From NCBI GenBank assembly GCA_013399305.1, contig VXAI01000019.1, positions 6,302,517-6,366,516 on the forward strand: a stretch of DNA of 64,000 nucleotides, in the 5' to 3' direction. The stretch is from Rostratula benghalensis (taxonomy: Eukaryota > Chordata > Aves > Charadriiformes > Rostratulidae). Below the pieces are notes generated by a model. It did no database searches. It was not told the DNA's origin and saw only the letters and a list, made by a program, of their open reading frames with translations. A program made the translations under genes and the position numbers. Of this stretch, positions 1-13,820 are shown piece after piece (position 1 is the first letter of the stretch; each line of letters opens with the position of its first letter).

Positions 1-3000
1 AGACTGGTAGTGAAGCTGCAACACAGCAAAAGAGATGGAATAGTTATCTTCATTTCTCCTCTTTTTCAAACTGACCAGGATGTAACTCTGTCATCCCCAC
101 CTCAAGCCATTGCACAGCTATAGCCAGAGATCATCACTGATCTCTTTGAGAAAGCCAGCCTCTGCCTTAATGCTATGATTCTTTACAGAGAACCCTGTGA
201 AAAGCTCTGATAAAATGCTTTTTCAGATGATGGGATTATTTTTATATTTCTTTGCCAGATGCACTTGTATTCCTTGGAATTACCAAGCACCCCCCACCAT
301 CTACCTATAGGTCACGTTGTTAAGGAGTTCACTGCCTATTAAAAAAACCCACCATAATACATTCAAGGAAGAGGCAACTGAGTTATTACAATTAATTAAT
401 TATTTAATCCTGAGTAATAAACACAAACATGGTGGTACATAAGCATGGAATGCAGAGGATTAAAAGTCTCAAAGAAAAAAGCCAGCAATTTCCTGATTTT
501 ATAGATAGAGACCTCAGGATACCAGTTTAGACAACATTACTTTTTTTTAAATAATTACTGTACAGAACAGGATGAGAAATCCTGAGTTCACATTTCATTT
601 GAATAAAAAAATAAAATTCAAAAGTGAAACATTTTCTCAATAGCTGCAAAAGAAAAGCCAGGCAGTTGGCTAATCTTTTCCCTTCCTGTAAAATGCACCA
701 GCTCATGCAATCCAATCAGCCCATAATGGGAACCTCATTTCAGTCAGCTTCATGTTTAGTTTCGCTCTTTATGTAAAAAACCTATATTATTTCTTTGGTT
801 TTTAATTCCACCAGGGGAGCTTGTTTAAAGCAGGGCACCAAAATCAGAGGTGACGCTCAGACAGCGATGAAATCCTTTGCAAATAAGTATTTCCACCTTC
901 CTCTTTTGATAAGCATTGAAACAGTTAACACTGCCTCAATTATCAGCTTTTTACATTAAACCTCCATGGAATACCATACACTTGGGGGGAAAATTCTGCC
1001 TTTAGCAACATCTTTGTTTCTTGAGACCTTCTTCCCCCCACTGCCTGGTAATTAGCTTTTCCTTCTGGGGAGCTGAAGCAGCTTTCAAAACACGAGTTAC
1101 CAAGAAGAGAAATACTTTGGGAATCTGTTTGTCATTTTCCCACTTAGATCTAAAATTTTTAAATTATTTGGGATACATGCACCTCTTCATCTCAGGAAGA
1201 GGTGAAGTGGTTCATTAGTCGACATACTAAATATGCAAAGCACATGAATATAAAGCAGACAGCTCTACCATAAAAGCATAAATCTATATATAAAATATAA
1301 ATATTGTTTTACTGATATCTCATTTCCACAAAGACAGTCAAACATGGGTACGAAGTGAGCTGACAGGAACACATTTGCTTGAAGAACTAGTGGGAATCAG
1401 TGGGAAACATCCCTTTAACCCCTTTAGAAGTTTTAGTTTTCAAAATCTCATACCAGAGGTCACAGTAATTTTCATTAGGACAATTATCTTAGATGAATTT
1501 ATGTAACGTAATTCAGACAAAGCCCCATTATCCCTTAGAAAATGAATGTAACAAGAGGTTTGAAAATACCAACAAAAGAAACTTAAGGCACAAGGTAAAT
1601 CTGGATCAATAAGTTAATTAATAAAGCTAAAACTGTAAGGTGTAACACACTTATATCACCTCACGTCCTGGGCAAGTGTTGATACAGTAATGCCATAGTC
1701 AAAGAAGTTAAAGATTTATGTCCAAAGGCTACTTATAGACAACTTGGCATATTTGGAGAGCTCAGGTCAGTGTACTGTAGTTACAGTGAGAGTCAGTGAC
1801 AGAAATATTGGAGAAAGAAAACATAAATCTCAGTGCTCAGCTAAAATTACTGTTGCTCCAGGCATATTTCAGAAGGCTGTCAGCGTTCTGCAATTTACTC
1901 TTCTAATAGTTGTCTTAAGACAGTTCCCTTAATTCAAAAATCAAAATGCAAACTAAGCAGCAAACAAGGATTTTTAGATTACATGTATTAATAAATAATC
2001 TATTAGAGAGATAACCTAGCATCTAGTGTTACCTCCATAGAAATTTTCAGGAATGGCAAGTTATAAACCATTATTAAACTAAATGTGTACTGGTGCAGTG
2101 TAACCCAAATTGTTAGGGAAGGAGCACTGGCCAATTTAAACCACCACCATGAAAATTTTGCTAATTATTAATAATTAAGGAATATGCTACCTGAAAATAA
2201 TTTCTAGGTGTTAAAAGCTTACAATGAAAATAAAGACAAGAGTACTTGGCGAGTAGCTCAGCTAAAACTGTAACACTTTAGGAAAATATAAACAGTACTT
2301 GGTTTGCTGTTTACATGTGTCCACATGAGCTTTCACTGATATCTGTACTCATCTGCTGTTGATAAGCAGAATTTTATGAAAAAGAAACTCCATTGCTTGT
2401 GGACAGAGATCCAGCACCACTCACCAGCCCAGTGATTTAAGGTCATTGTAATTACCTTCTCCACACTTTATTCTCCCCTCTCTGGCCTTAGTAATCACAA
2501 GGACTCTGAAATGCTGATGCAGCATTATACCCATTTATTTAGAAAGATGCTCTGTGTAATACTAATCACTGGAACCCCATATTGGATGCTTGCTGAGGTT
2601 CTCCTCTAAAATTATTTGGCCGTGTACAGTGAACAAGGCAACCCCACACAAGCGGTATTTCCTGCTCCTAACAGTGGAGAAACTGATAAAAAGTTTCCAC
2701 AGAGTCCAGCTGCTGGACTGGTTTGCTAAATAAATAAAACCCATAGGGCTGCAGTGACTGCAGGGGATTTACTCATGCTTCCTAGTGAAGTTGAGGACCT
2801 CAGCGCAGAACAAGTGCCAGGAGGTCCCCAGGCAAAGCCACCACCTTGTGCTTCCCTTCCCATCCCGTGGCTTTGCACCCTGACTTGACAGGCTCACCTA
2901 GTCATTTGACACATAAAATCCCTTTTCTAAAGGGGAAAGTGTTTCACAACATTAAGGCCATATAAATATTCCCTACAAAAAAAAAAAAAAGTGGTGGGTG

Positions 3001-3986
3001 GGTAGGAAGTTTCAGCCTGTTGTGCTTACACCTGCTGGGATGCTCGAGGGAAAGCGCCATCAGATGATCTGAAGAAATCAAAATCTCATAATTTAACTCA
3101 GCGCTGTGGCTAATGGCTGAGCATTAGAAATAACAGCTTACACACTTGCAGCAGCATTCCCATAATTGCCACTCAAGAACAAAGGGCTTCCAGAAGGGAA
3201 GCAGCAATTAAAATGTATTTTTATTTCAGCAATATCAAATAAATGTTTTTAATTTTTTTTTTTTCCCCTAGGGAGATATTCGTGTGTGGTGAATCAAAGG
3301 TCTCCTTGCCCAGCAATATCCCCCCACCCTCCTCAGATTTGGCCTAAAGTAGATGTCTGGGAAGCATACAACAGAAAATATATAGAACATCCTCACCATT
3401 TTCCCACCAGCCATTTCCATTTTGAGCCTTCCTGAGCTGGAAACCGATTGGGTTGTTGCTTTGGGGGTTTTTTTGGTGTTAGTTACCTCTACCTCAGTTC
3501 TTAAGGCAAAGTTTCCTTTCTGCTAATCAGCACTTCATAATGGAAGCAGAAATTGATGTTCATTTCAGGTTTTGTAGTTAATACTGGGCGTGTAACACAT
3601 TTGTGTCCCGTTCAGTTTTGCAGCCAGCAGTGGCTTTTATGGTACAACACCTAACACTCCTCACAACAACGTCTTCTGAAAGTTTCCACTGATTTACGTG
3701 TTCCTGTCTCCATTCCCATGGCAAGAGGAGGATAATACTTTATGGTAAAACAGAATGAGTTCATTTATAGTAGGCAAATTAATATATAAAGCTACGAGCA
3801 ATGACATTCAAGAGATGACTTCATGTTTACACACATGGTTCAGAAACCAGTGCTTTTTCCTCTGGAGACATTTCTACTAAAACTCCAGTCACTAACCAGG
3901 ATTTTATTTAGCTGTCTAGAAGCTCTGTGGTACCCAAATTCCCTCTTATTTCAAGATATAAAACCAAAAGTGAGTTACATCTCCAT
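1..3986. other. Unique AT-rich intergenic or intronic DNA
   Basis: No exon, RNA gene or mobile element could be supported here. The sequence is AT-rich with scattered short A/T runs, including an A-run near 2978-2991. Open frames reach at most about 70 codons and have no recognisable domain. The stretch around 3020-3245 is less AT-rich and holds E-box-like and SOX/TCF-like words; it is discussed as a finding. This may be an intron of a large gene or true intergenic DNA; the sequence alone does not decide. Confidence 0.6.
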
Positions 3987-4260
3987 CATAGAATTGTTTT
4001 GGCTGGGAGAGACCATTAAGAGCCAACCATTAACCCAACACTGAAGTTACCACTAACCCACATCCCTCAGCACCACAGCTGCCCAGCTTTTCAATACCTC
4101 CAGGGATGGGACGCCACCACTGCCCCTGGGCAGCCTCTTTCAAGGCTTGATGATGATTTTTTTTCCCCTATTATCCATCCTACACCTCCCCTGCTACAAC
4201 TTGAGGCCATTTCCTCTTGTCCCATTGCTTGTTCCTTGGGAGAAGGGACTGACCAACACT
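3987..4260 (-). mobile_element. CR1 LINE fragment, 5'-truncated, antisense
   Basis: The left edge reads CATAGAATTGTTTTGGCTGG, the reverse complement of a CR1 3' end (...CCAACCxAAACxATTCTATG). It is followed by the usual antisense CR1 words (ACCTCCAGGGATGGGACGCC, CTTGGGAGAAG). Read on the minus strand it encodes a decayed ORF2 C-terminus containing SPKEQAMGQEEMASSC, nearly the same as in the CR1 at 57491-57865, so the two copies belong to one subfamily. Similarity fades near 4260; the 5' limit is approximate. It is non-functional: only the last few hundred bases of a roughly 4.5-kb element remain. Confidence 0.88.
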
Positions 4261-7200
4261 TGAGTTTATTCCACACCGATTTCCCAGTGACAGAGCAGCT
4301 CATTTCCCTCTAATCAGGGAAAGGTTCCCTTGCCAGGAGCATGACCAGCAGCTCCTCTTCAGCCAGGACCCAGGCACAGTCCCCCAGAGCCACTTGAAAA
4401 CCTCAAGCCTGACTGCTCATCTCCGGTGTGACCAGAAGGACAGCTGTAATAAAGCTCTGGACAACCCTCTTAAGTAGGACACTTGTATGTAACAAGGGGG
4501 CTGGCATTTACCCCAAGCCACCTGCAGCAGGACAGTTGCATGAGTAATTAAACACGTACATTCAGCACATCAGAACCTACAGAAGTGCTTACACAGGGGA
4601 CTATTCTGCTGGTAGAGTGGACCTATTTGCAGCCAAGCAGAAAATAAAGAGGCCTCACTGAAGAATGACCTGCAAGAATTCGTCCAGTGTCTCATTCACT
4701 GCCTATTTGGTTGATAGAATTTCAGTTAAAAGAGAAAAAAATAAAAAATATAGCGAGGCAGAGAATGGCCTGTGGGTCGAGAGATCCGATTTAGTCTTCA
4801 GGCTATAGATGGTGATTATTTCATCCAAAAGCACCTACACCTGCAAACCTTTGAGTCACTGATCATCCAGAAATGCATGTTGTGACTGATCTGTACAAAT
4901 GCACTATTGTGAACAGGCAGATATTATTTCCCTTTCTACAGCTATCACACACCAAAGTCCATGTGCATATATATGTGTATACATATATGTAAATATGACA
5001 ACATACCACCTGCAGTCCTCCATGTTTGGTCTACCCTTGCTAGAGTTTAACTGAAGAAAGTAGGAGAGCATCAACTAAAAATTCCATTCCCATTAGAACA
5101 TGAACTCAATTAATTCTCCCAAGACTGATAACACTTTATTCTCAAATGAGAATACCCAAGTCTGCTCTCATAAGCTTGAACACTCGCTATCCCATTAAAT
5201 TCCAGGCAGCAAATGAGCAACTTTTTGAAGGAAACGATACCAGTGGCTAAAATAATCAAGGTATACATGAAAGTGATAAAACAGAGAATAAGACAGAAAA
5301 GATATTACTACAATTCTGATATTTAGGCCAACTGATCTTCTAAGAGTATCTTTTATGCTTTCATTTTCTTTGATCTGCCAACACCAGCTTTTTGTTTGTT
5401 CTTCCAGTTTAATGTGTTCTGTGCGAGCTGAAGAGCTTTTAGTTATGACCCTCATTTGTGAAAGTTACCCTTGAAAGCACGTCTCCCAGACTATCATCAT
5501 CATTTTGATTCTATGCTAACAATGCTCCTTTTATGCAAAAAAAAGCTAAAAACCCCCCAAACCCGCATACCTCATGCGCTTATCTCAAAGCTCATCTGGT
5601 TGAATTCATGACAGGCTCTTTTCCAGTTATCACTCCACAAAAGTCTCATCTCCGTGAATTGGAGTATACTAATTATTTTTCATCTGAGAGCAAAATAAAA
5701 GAGATGTTTCCAAAATGAGTTAATCTAACGTAATCTAGAAAATTTGTATTTAAATACAGCAGCGCTCCTTTCAAGGTCCTGGATTTCTGCACTCCAGGTC
5801 TACCTGTAACAAGAGGCTCTTGAACTGTGTGAGTGCCATAAAAAGATGGGTTACTCCTGAAGAGAGGGGGGGAAACAGCATTCCAGAGAAACAAACTAAT
5901 GGTTTATCCAATTTCCCAACGTTTTAGAGAAGTAAAAACAAATAGAGAAGCGCATTTATGTCAATGCTTTGATTTACACAAGTGTGAGCTCTTCACACAC
6001 AAAGCAACAATCTTTGTATCTTCTTATTGGTAATCAGATCTGTACTATAAAAAAAACCCAAATACAACAACAAAAGGAACAAGATCCCACGTATTTTTGC
6101 CCCCCTGATTCAGGATGAGATGAAGATGTGGAGAAGTCTTTCTGCATTCCACCACAGCCAGCCTACTGGAGAACGGAAAACCCAAACAAACCACACAAAC
6201 AGACGTGCCTACATATATACAAATATCATAACAGCCAGCAGCAAGGGCAGAAGAGCCAGAGTTTCAGAACACAGACCTTACAAGAAGAAATAAAGTTGAC
6301 TTGGTTAATTTTACCAGCGTAACGCAAGAGTGGTGGATGGGGCCTCCAGTGCCAATTCTGTCTTTGCATGGTTTTCTTTCCAAGGTATACAGTGAATTTA
6401 TCTATTCAAGTATTTAAAGCTTTTATTTTTTAATGTTATACTCCTGTTGATCCAACTTCCAAGAGGGCATCTATACCCACTTATTTTTTTAGAGACTTTA
6501 ATTACAATTATAATCTATTGCTTTCCCTTCACGTTTGAATATAAGCCCCCTAATACAATCAAATCCAACTATTTGCAGTATTGTGTAACGCGCTAAAAAT
6601 GCAATATCTAATCAGTGTTCTCCAGTGAAACCAGCAAGCACTCTCTAAAGAGACAGTTGGATAACAGGCTCCCTGCTGCTCTTCCTCTCCTTCAAGTCCT
6701 CAAGTATTTGTACACAGGCAAGAAATAGAGAAAACACAAATAGAAATGATCCCTACTCAGGGGAGCAATCCTCAAAGGGGTCTCCTTAAACTACATGGAT
6801 TAGAACAGCTGAGTTTTGGGATAAACCATGCTTTAGCTATGCTACCAACTGGAGAAAGGAGGAGACAGAATTGTTTCACTATCTATTATTTTGGTCTGTG
6901 CAGGAAGCTTTCCTGAGGAGTCACTGAAAAATATTTATTCCCCTTTATCTTAAGTAAAATTATTTACTGATGGTGAAGCAAGCAAGTTTCAGGATCACAT
7001 TTGGGAAAGCAATGCAGTCCTCCCCCCCTTTTTTTTTTTTGTTTAATCCAAGTGATAGTTTTTGTCCTTAATCACTTGCATTTCCATCTTCCCATCTAAG
7101 ATCAAAACCCGTCTCCCAAGCAACTCTTGTGAACCTTTAACATTCATCTATGTTGGAAGTAAATATAATCTCTCTATCTAGCAGGTATTTTCTTCTTTGA

Positions 7201-9620
7201 CATTTCTTCACTGCTCAGTTGAGAGGCAAGTGCTGTATCTTGGCTCAATAACATCATATCGTGTGGGGACAAACATATCGTCCAGTTAAAACTAAAAGCT
7301 GGGATTAAAAAAAAAAAAATAGTTTACCACAAAGCTGTAAAATGAAAGCCTAATGCTTCCTATTGATTTTACCTGCAACTCAAGTCCTGGGTTTTTTTTT
7401 CAAAAGAGACTCAAGCACTTGAACAAACACAGTCATAGCAGGATGTTGTGCTTCCACCCACCCCCAGTATCATTTCAACCTGAACACCCTCAGCATATTT
7501 AAGAAAAAAAGTATCATCATGTGACACACAAACACCTTTACCCCCCCCTGCATGGGCCACACTGGCCTCAGCAAGCAGGTTTATACAACTTTGAGATTAT
7601 CAGGGTTGATACAGTATGTATTTATGTAAATATTTATACAGAATCCTTCAGAATTTCTCCACTGCTTTCAAGTACAACAGACCACTACCAATAAACAAAA
7701 AAGGCCTAAAAGAACAAAAAAAAAAAACCCAAACAAACAAACTCAAGACAACCAAATCCTATGAAGAGAAATTGATGTGGGAAGGTGATGAATTGTTTCT
7801 TAAGATGCCCCCATCCTATGTCAGCCCATGATTTTCCCAGTTCAAATTCAAGCTGATTTCTGCCCCCATGGATCACCAACTCTTCCTTTTCTTAAAGGAC
7901 GAGTGAACAACAGGTTCAACATCTGTGCCAGTTCATAGCTACACACCAGAACTGCACCAGGTAAGTTGATTTAAGAACACTCTGTACCCTTCTTTAATAA
8001 GTGATTTAATTTCATTTTGATCTCCATTCATTGTACTGTGATTTGGGGAGGTGGAAATGAGTAAAGTTATTTTTGATCACTGGCAGGTAGAGATGAGTTT
8101 AGGAAAGAGGCAGAGACCTAATGCTGGGTTCAAAACCAGAGAAGCAGAGGCCGTGTTAATACAGTTTTGTAAGAACACTGATTGTTACAGACCCCTCCAA
8201 ACACCTCAGGGCTTACACTTCTGATCTTGCCCAGGCACTGCCTCAGGCTGTGTCCTGAGGCCAGAAACCCCCTCCAGCAGCATCGCACTTTGCTGCTCCG
8301 TACGGGACCGCCTGCATCCCTCCAACAATCCTCCTTCAACACCTAACAAAAGCCAAAACCAAACTGGAAGGTAATAAAGAGACAGAAGCTTCCCCAGTCA
8401 ATCCCTTGGTGATAAACACAGCAGCTGGTATGCTTTTACTTTAATATTCAGTCATACACAGGTATGTGTTATAAATTACATCACATATTAAATCTTAACG
8501 TGCACAGTCAACTGCCATGGACAATGCTACAAAGAACAGCATTTTCTTGAAATATTAGGATGACTTTTTTTAAATGATTGCTGATGACATATGTTCAGTG
8601 CTATTTTTCACCCTGGTTGCAAAAAAAAAAATCAAATGCAATAACCTGGAAACAGCTTATTATGAACCAGGTCTGTACAAATATTTGGTCTTTCAGAACA
8701 CTGACATTCCTAAAATAGCTTTCTTCTTCCCAGGTTTCCTCTTGGCCTTTAAAACACAGCAAAAGGTACAGCAAATCTTCCAGTTCCAATAGTTTTAAGA
8801 ACTCCAGGATTCAATGAAAACACTGAGAATTAGCACTATGTTGCCTTCACTCCAAGCTGGGTTTTTTTTTTTTTTTCTTTCTTTTTGTGGAAGGTGACTA
8901 CACATTCTGAGCAAAAAAACACCTGACCCACTGAGAGAACCTACTCATAGCACATCAGCATCGGTCATAGCTACAGCTTTCCAGACCACATTTAGAGTAA
9001 ACATCACAAAGACTTATTTTAAACTTCAAAAAAAGGAGAGGAAAAAAAAGGTGTAACACTTACTGTTAGTTCCTCGCTGTAGGATCTATATTCTCAGTGA
9101 AAGCATGAAGTTAAGAGTCCAAAGTTATTGCCTGTTAAGAAGTCAAAACAACATGAATATGTTAATTTAATATAGAATAAACTTCAAATTCATACAGCTG
9201 ATAAAAATATTTTCATATTTCATGCCATAAATAAAAAAATATACCCACAAAAATTTCTCTGGGGTTTTGTTTTGTTGGTTTTGGTTTTTTTTCATGAGTT
9301 AAGAATCACAAAGGCAGGACAAGTGGAAATTAAGTTTTTATAGACACACTGTCACAGATTGAGTTTAGAAACACCACCTTGGGACCATAGGGGAAAAAAA
9401 ATTCAGAAAGCACACAAAAAAAAAGGCCTAACGAAATGAAAAATAAGTTCTAAGACATTCTAGTACTCCAGCAGCAGACAAGTTCAGACAGTAAGAACAC
9501 ATTTTTTTATTACTGGCAAAGTAAAATTCCAGGATTAGGACCAGACAATAAAGGCATGCATTGGACATAACTGTTGACTTTTTAAAAACATGAAAACCAA
9601 GGTGGTGGCATCTCCAGCTT
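4261..9620. other. Unique AT-rich DNA without recognised genes
   Basis: No gene or interspersed repeat was recognised. Minor low-complexity items are an alternating TATATATG/GTATACATA tract near 4965-4995, T-runs near 7030 and 8863, and A-runs near 7307 and 7720. A richer patch at 8150-8345 gives a 70-codon minus-strand frame with no known motif and is treated as chance. Very old, diverged repeats could be missed by eye. Confidence 0.55.
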
Positions 9621-9662
9621 ATCGCTTATTCCGTTTTTCATATCGCTTATTCCTGTTTTCAT
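9621..9662. repeat. 21-bp tandem duplication
   Basis: Two adjacent 21-bp units, at 9621-9641 and 9642-9662, both begin ATCGCTTATTCC and end in TTTTCAT. They differ at a single position. This looks like a small replication-slippage duplication; no function is suggested. Confidence 0.85.
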
Positions 9663-12600
9663 ATCTAGAATCAGCAACTAAAGAGTGCCAAAATAGGTTC
9701 CCTTAACTAAGTTACAGTTCAGTTTTTTGCATTGCTACAGCAGAAAGAAACAGAAAACCAACTCAAAAATTATTTTGAATCATTTGTTTATCTTCCAGGT
9801 AATCCTACTTGTATTTTCCCTTCCTCATACAGAAATGGATTGAATGACACATTGAAAAAAAAATCAGGTCTTCGGGATCCATGAAATCATTTAAGCCCAC
9901 AGATATCTGTACATAAAGCATCTCTGAATTCTTAGTCTGACTCCTTAAATGGTACAACAGTATGAAAAATCCATATCCATGTGCCCTCAGCTATTGAGAT
10001 CCTAACATTATTTTTATTTATATTGCTTCTATACAAGTTACCATTCTGGACTAAAAGAATCTTTCTAAATTAGTATGTATTTACAGTCATTAAAACTTAT
10101 AAATTTAAAATATTCTTCATTTTGCCCCTTCCATGTGAAAAATCTAGGATTATTTAAGCAGAATTATATTTTAAACTCTACCAGCACGTTACAGACTTTA
10201 TATATAAAGACAAATCTGAGACTTAAGATTGAAGGTGAAGTATAGTTATCTTGCCACAGGAACACTCTTATTTGCAGTTTTATCAACAACATAATTGAGA
10301 TACAAATTAATATTTCATTTCATCTGGCCTCCAGACCAAAAGAGAGAAAAAAGTACTGTACCAGCAGAGCTTTGGATAAAAAAAACCTGCAACCAAGTTT
10401 AGATACACAGAACTGTGGGCGAGTGCCAGGAAAACGACCTGATATGAAATAAATTAAAGTCATAAATTGATCAGCAATAAAGCAAGGAAAATTAAAACCT
10501 GTTTTTTTAAAAAACATTTTCCACTACAAAAAAAAAAATCTAGAAACAGCTTCCAAAGTAAAAGCCCATTTCATACACAAAACCTATAAGGAATTAGTCT
10601 CCTAAAACATAGGAGAAGCAGAGTTGCATTTTCTTGTGAAGTTTGAAAAACACGTAATATACAGTGTTTTTTTCCAGGCTTACTTTGTAATATTCATTCA
10701 GATCACGGAACAGATAATGACCTGGCAGATCTGTAAACAGTGTTCTTTAAATTAAAATAGGAGATGCTCTGGTACAGGCTGAGATGAACAAACGCAAGAT
10801 AAACTGTCTCTCAAAGTTTAGGTGTTTATTGCCTGGTTTGGAGTTTTTTTGGTGTTTTTATCTTCTCATTTAACAGAGTTAACTACTGTTGCGAGGCAAG
10901 AACCAGATTTAATTCAACATATGAATTAACAAAGAATAGCCTTAGTTCTTTTTAATAATGACATTATTTGTAACAGAATTCTTCAGTTTTTCTCAAGTCT
11001 CCCATTTCTGTTGCTAAAGTTACACATATATTTATATACACATTTTAATTAGCAAGTCTTTACTAACAAATGAGAACAATAAAGCCTAGAAACTGTGCAT
11101 GACCCACTGGTAAAATAACGTTTACAGATTTTAATTAAGTTTGTTATTCTACTTAAACCTTGGTTTCCAAATAAAAGCTTTCTGCTTGAATAGGAGCAGG
11201 GTGCTAAGCAGAGGTTAGAAGACACACTGGGAAATTCAACACTTGGCAGCACCTGGTAAACATCAGTTTATTGCCTTGAACAGGAATATCAATAAGCTGC
11301 CTTAAGTTGATGCTTATCCCAGAGAAGAAGCCTGATGTTAATCTCCAAACCCAGCTTGTTCAAAACTGATGCCTTCGAACACTCCTCCTGCTGACCTAGT
11401 GGCCAGGAACACCAAAGCTCTGCCACCCTCCCTGCAGCAGGGGGGACAGCAAAGCAACTGGACAACTTGGGTAGCTGCAATCACCTTTTTTTCCACTAAT
11501 TATGGAAAAAACTCACTGCTAAAGCTTGCCCTGTTTACCTGGCTCAGTAAACTTTTGGGCCAGCGCACGTGTTTACTTTTACTTTACTTTTTTGGAGCAT
11601 ACTATGGGCAAAATAGATTGATAGCCCAAGTCTATCAATGAGAAGGTTCAGAGGGAAAACAACAGCAAGAGGAGAAGCCATGGCTCCCCGCTCGTGTTGA
11701 TATGCTTGAAGGATTAACAACTAGAAACAGACATTAAATAAAGGTTAAAAACTGTATCCAACAACAGGATAACAGCCACTGGCGTGACTATTCAAGCTAT
11801 GGAGAAGATGCCCCATCCATCTAGAGCTTACATCATGACAAGATCTTTTCCCAAAAATAAGCTTCAGCTCAGACTCAGGGCTTGGTGGGGGGTGTCACTC
11901 TGGGTCCTCTCTCCCCATGACCAGGAGGGCTGTTTTGTCATTACTTCTCACCTCTGCCACATAATGACAAGTGTCATCCCATGACAGTTCTGTCTAGAGA
12001 TGTAAAAAAAAATATAAATTTTCACCCCTAAACCTAATGACTCTTCATCCACACTTAATCAGAGGGCAGCGTTGGATGCTCAAGTGGACATTTTTAGGGA
12101 ACTTAATCTTTACATGACAAATTCTTATCCAGCATCTGTAAAAGCCATTTAGGAACCAGAGGACCAAATTCTAAGCTTAGTTCCCATAAAATGGAGTAAA
12201 TGTGAGGATTTGTACATCGATTACAGGATCACAGGTAAGAGAAGTTTTTACATTAACATATGAACAATTAAGCCATACATCAGGAATTACAAATCCCCAG
12301 ATCAATCCTGTAAGCTAAGTTTTCTAAGCTGTTGTGTTTAAAACACAGGGGGATCATAAGGCTGCAAAGTAATTTTTATTATTTTGGGAAGAAGTAACAT
12401 TTATTGCGGGATAACACAATGTTGACCATAAATATTACATTTTCCTTTTCCCCTTTAGAAAAGAACAGTAAACTCAAAGTTTGTTGCTAGGCTTAAGGTA
12501 TCTGACCAAAAATCTGTTCAAGTAGAAATGCTCCATCAACTCCATTGTTTGAAATATTTTCTGCAAGTTGTACAGATCTCTCTGTTTAAAGAAATAGTCA

Positions 12601-13788
12601 TCAGTACATTTTGTTCCTTGGTTTTGGGGTTTTTTTTGTTTGATTAAATAAGCAGGTGTGGGTGGATGATTTTCTTTTTAGTCAGGTGATAGGCAAGGTA
12701 AAAACATAAGCAAAACTAATGTATACAAAATTGAGACATAGGCAAGATTCAAGAACAAAGCCAAAAGTTTAGCTGCAGAGCTAGAGTTTATTCTTTTCAT
12801 AGCAGATCCCAAACTGCACACTACACATCTTACAGTGCAACAAATCTGCATCTCTGATCACAAGAACTCGCTAGCAGCCATAAAAGATACAAATGTATGC
12901 AAATTTCAATTTATTTGGGGCATTTTTTAGATGTTTTCTCCAAAAAAATTGAAAAGAAGGTATCAATTACCCACAAAATACTAGGGGATTAAGTGTAAGA
13001 TTTTACTCTCAATTTTACAAGCCATAGCCTCCAAGAGAATTAATTTTTCACAACTAAGCCCATCGAAACCGATGGGAATATTTGAGTTCTGTCTGCTTTG
13101 AAGGAAGAAGTTGGAGTCTGGGTCTTCCAAAGCAGTTATTAATCACCCTATCTAGTTATTAATGAGCTACATTTTTTTTTTTGTTTTTTTTTTTAACCTT
13201 TGTATTACAAATTGCTCACCTACACCTTAATGTGGAATGCACAGACCTGTAACTTGCTGGTAGCAATGCAGGAAGGAGAGATTTACTGGTGAACCCAGTA
13301 GAGCTGATGGCCCTGCTCTAAGTGAAATATATTTGTAAGAGACTGAAGAGATGTTTATTTAAATTAAATGGCCAAGCTATTTCCATGACAGAAACCAAAA
13401 GAAAAAAAAAATAAAACAACACACAACTTAAACCAGAAGACTGAACCCATCCATGAGCTGTGGGCAGACTGCAGAGAACTGGCTCAACACCCTGACTGCC
13501 TGGGGACGAGAGAGGAGGGAGACTTTGGGCAGAACTTCAGGCTGAATATATTAAAACCATTTCTTGATTTGTGCATTTTGTAATCTTTGTCATTAAAGTC
13601 TATCTGGACTATCAGTGTGCTAGGTAGAGGAGAAACTGGAGTATCAAGAAGTGTCTACCAGGAACCATCAAGGGTTGACAGGGCTTCAGGTGCCGAGGTG
13701 CACACAGGTTCTGACAGGCTCGAAACACGTTCAAAAAAGAGCTTTTAAAACAAAGAGTTAACCACAGAATAATCAATTCCTTCCTTCA

Positions 13789-13820
13789 TGCCTGCTGCTG
13801 GCAGGAGATCGCAGCAGGCA
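13789..13820. other. Perfect 10-bp inverted repeat (hairpin)
   Basis: TGCCTGCTGC (13789-13798) is exactly complementary to GCAGCAGGCA (13811-13820), with a 12-base spacer. The arms are GC-rich inside AT-rich DNA, so transcribed RNA would form a short stable stem. The arms are shorter than those of a typical microRNA precursor, so no RNA gene is claimed. Confidence 0.6.
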
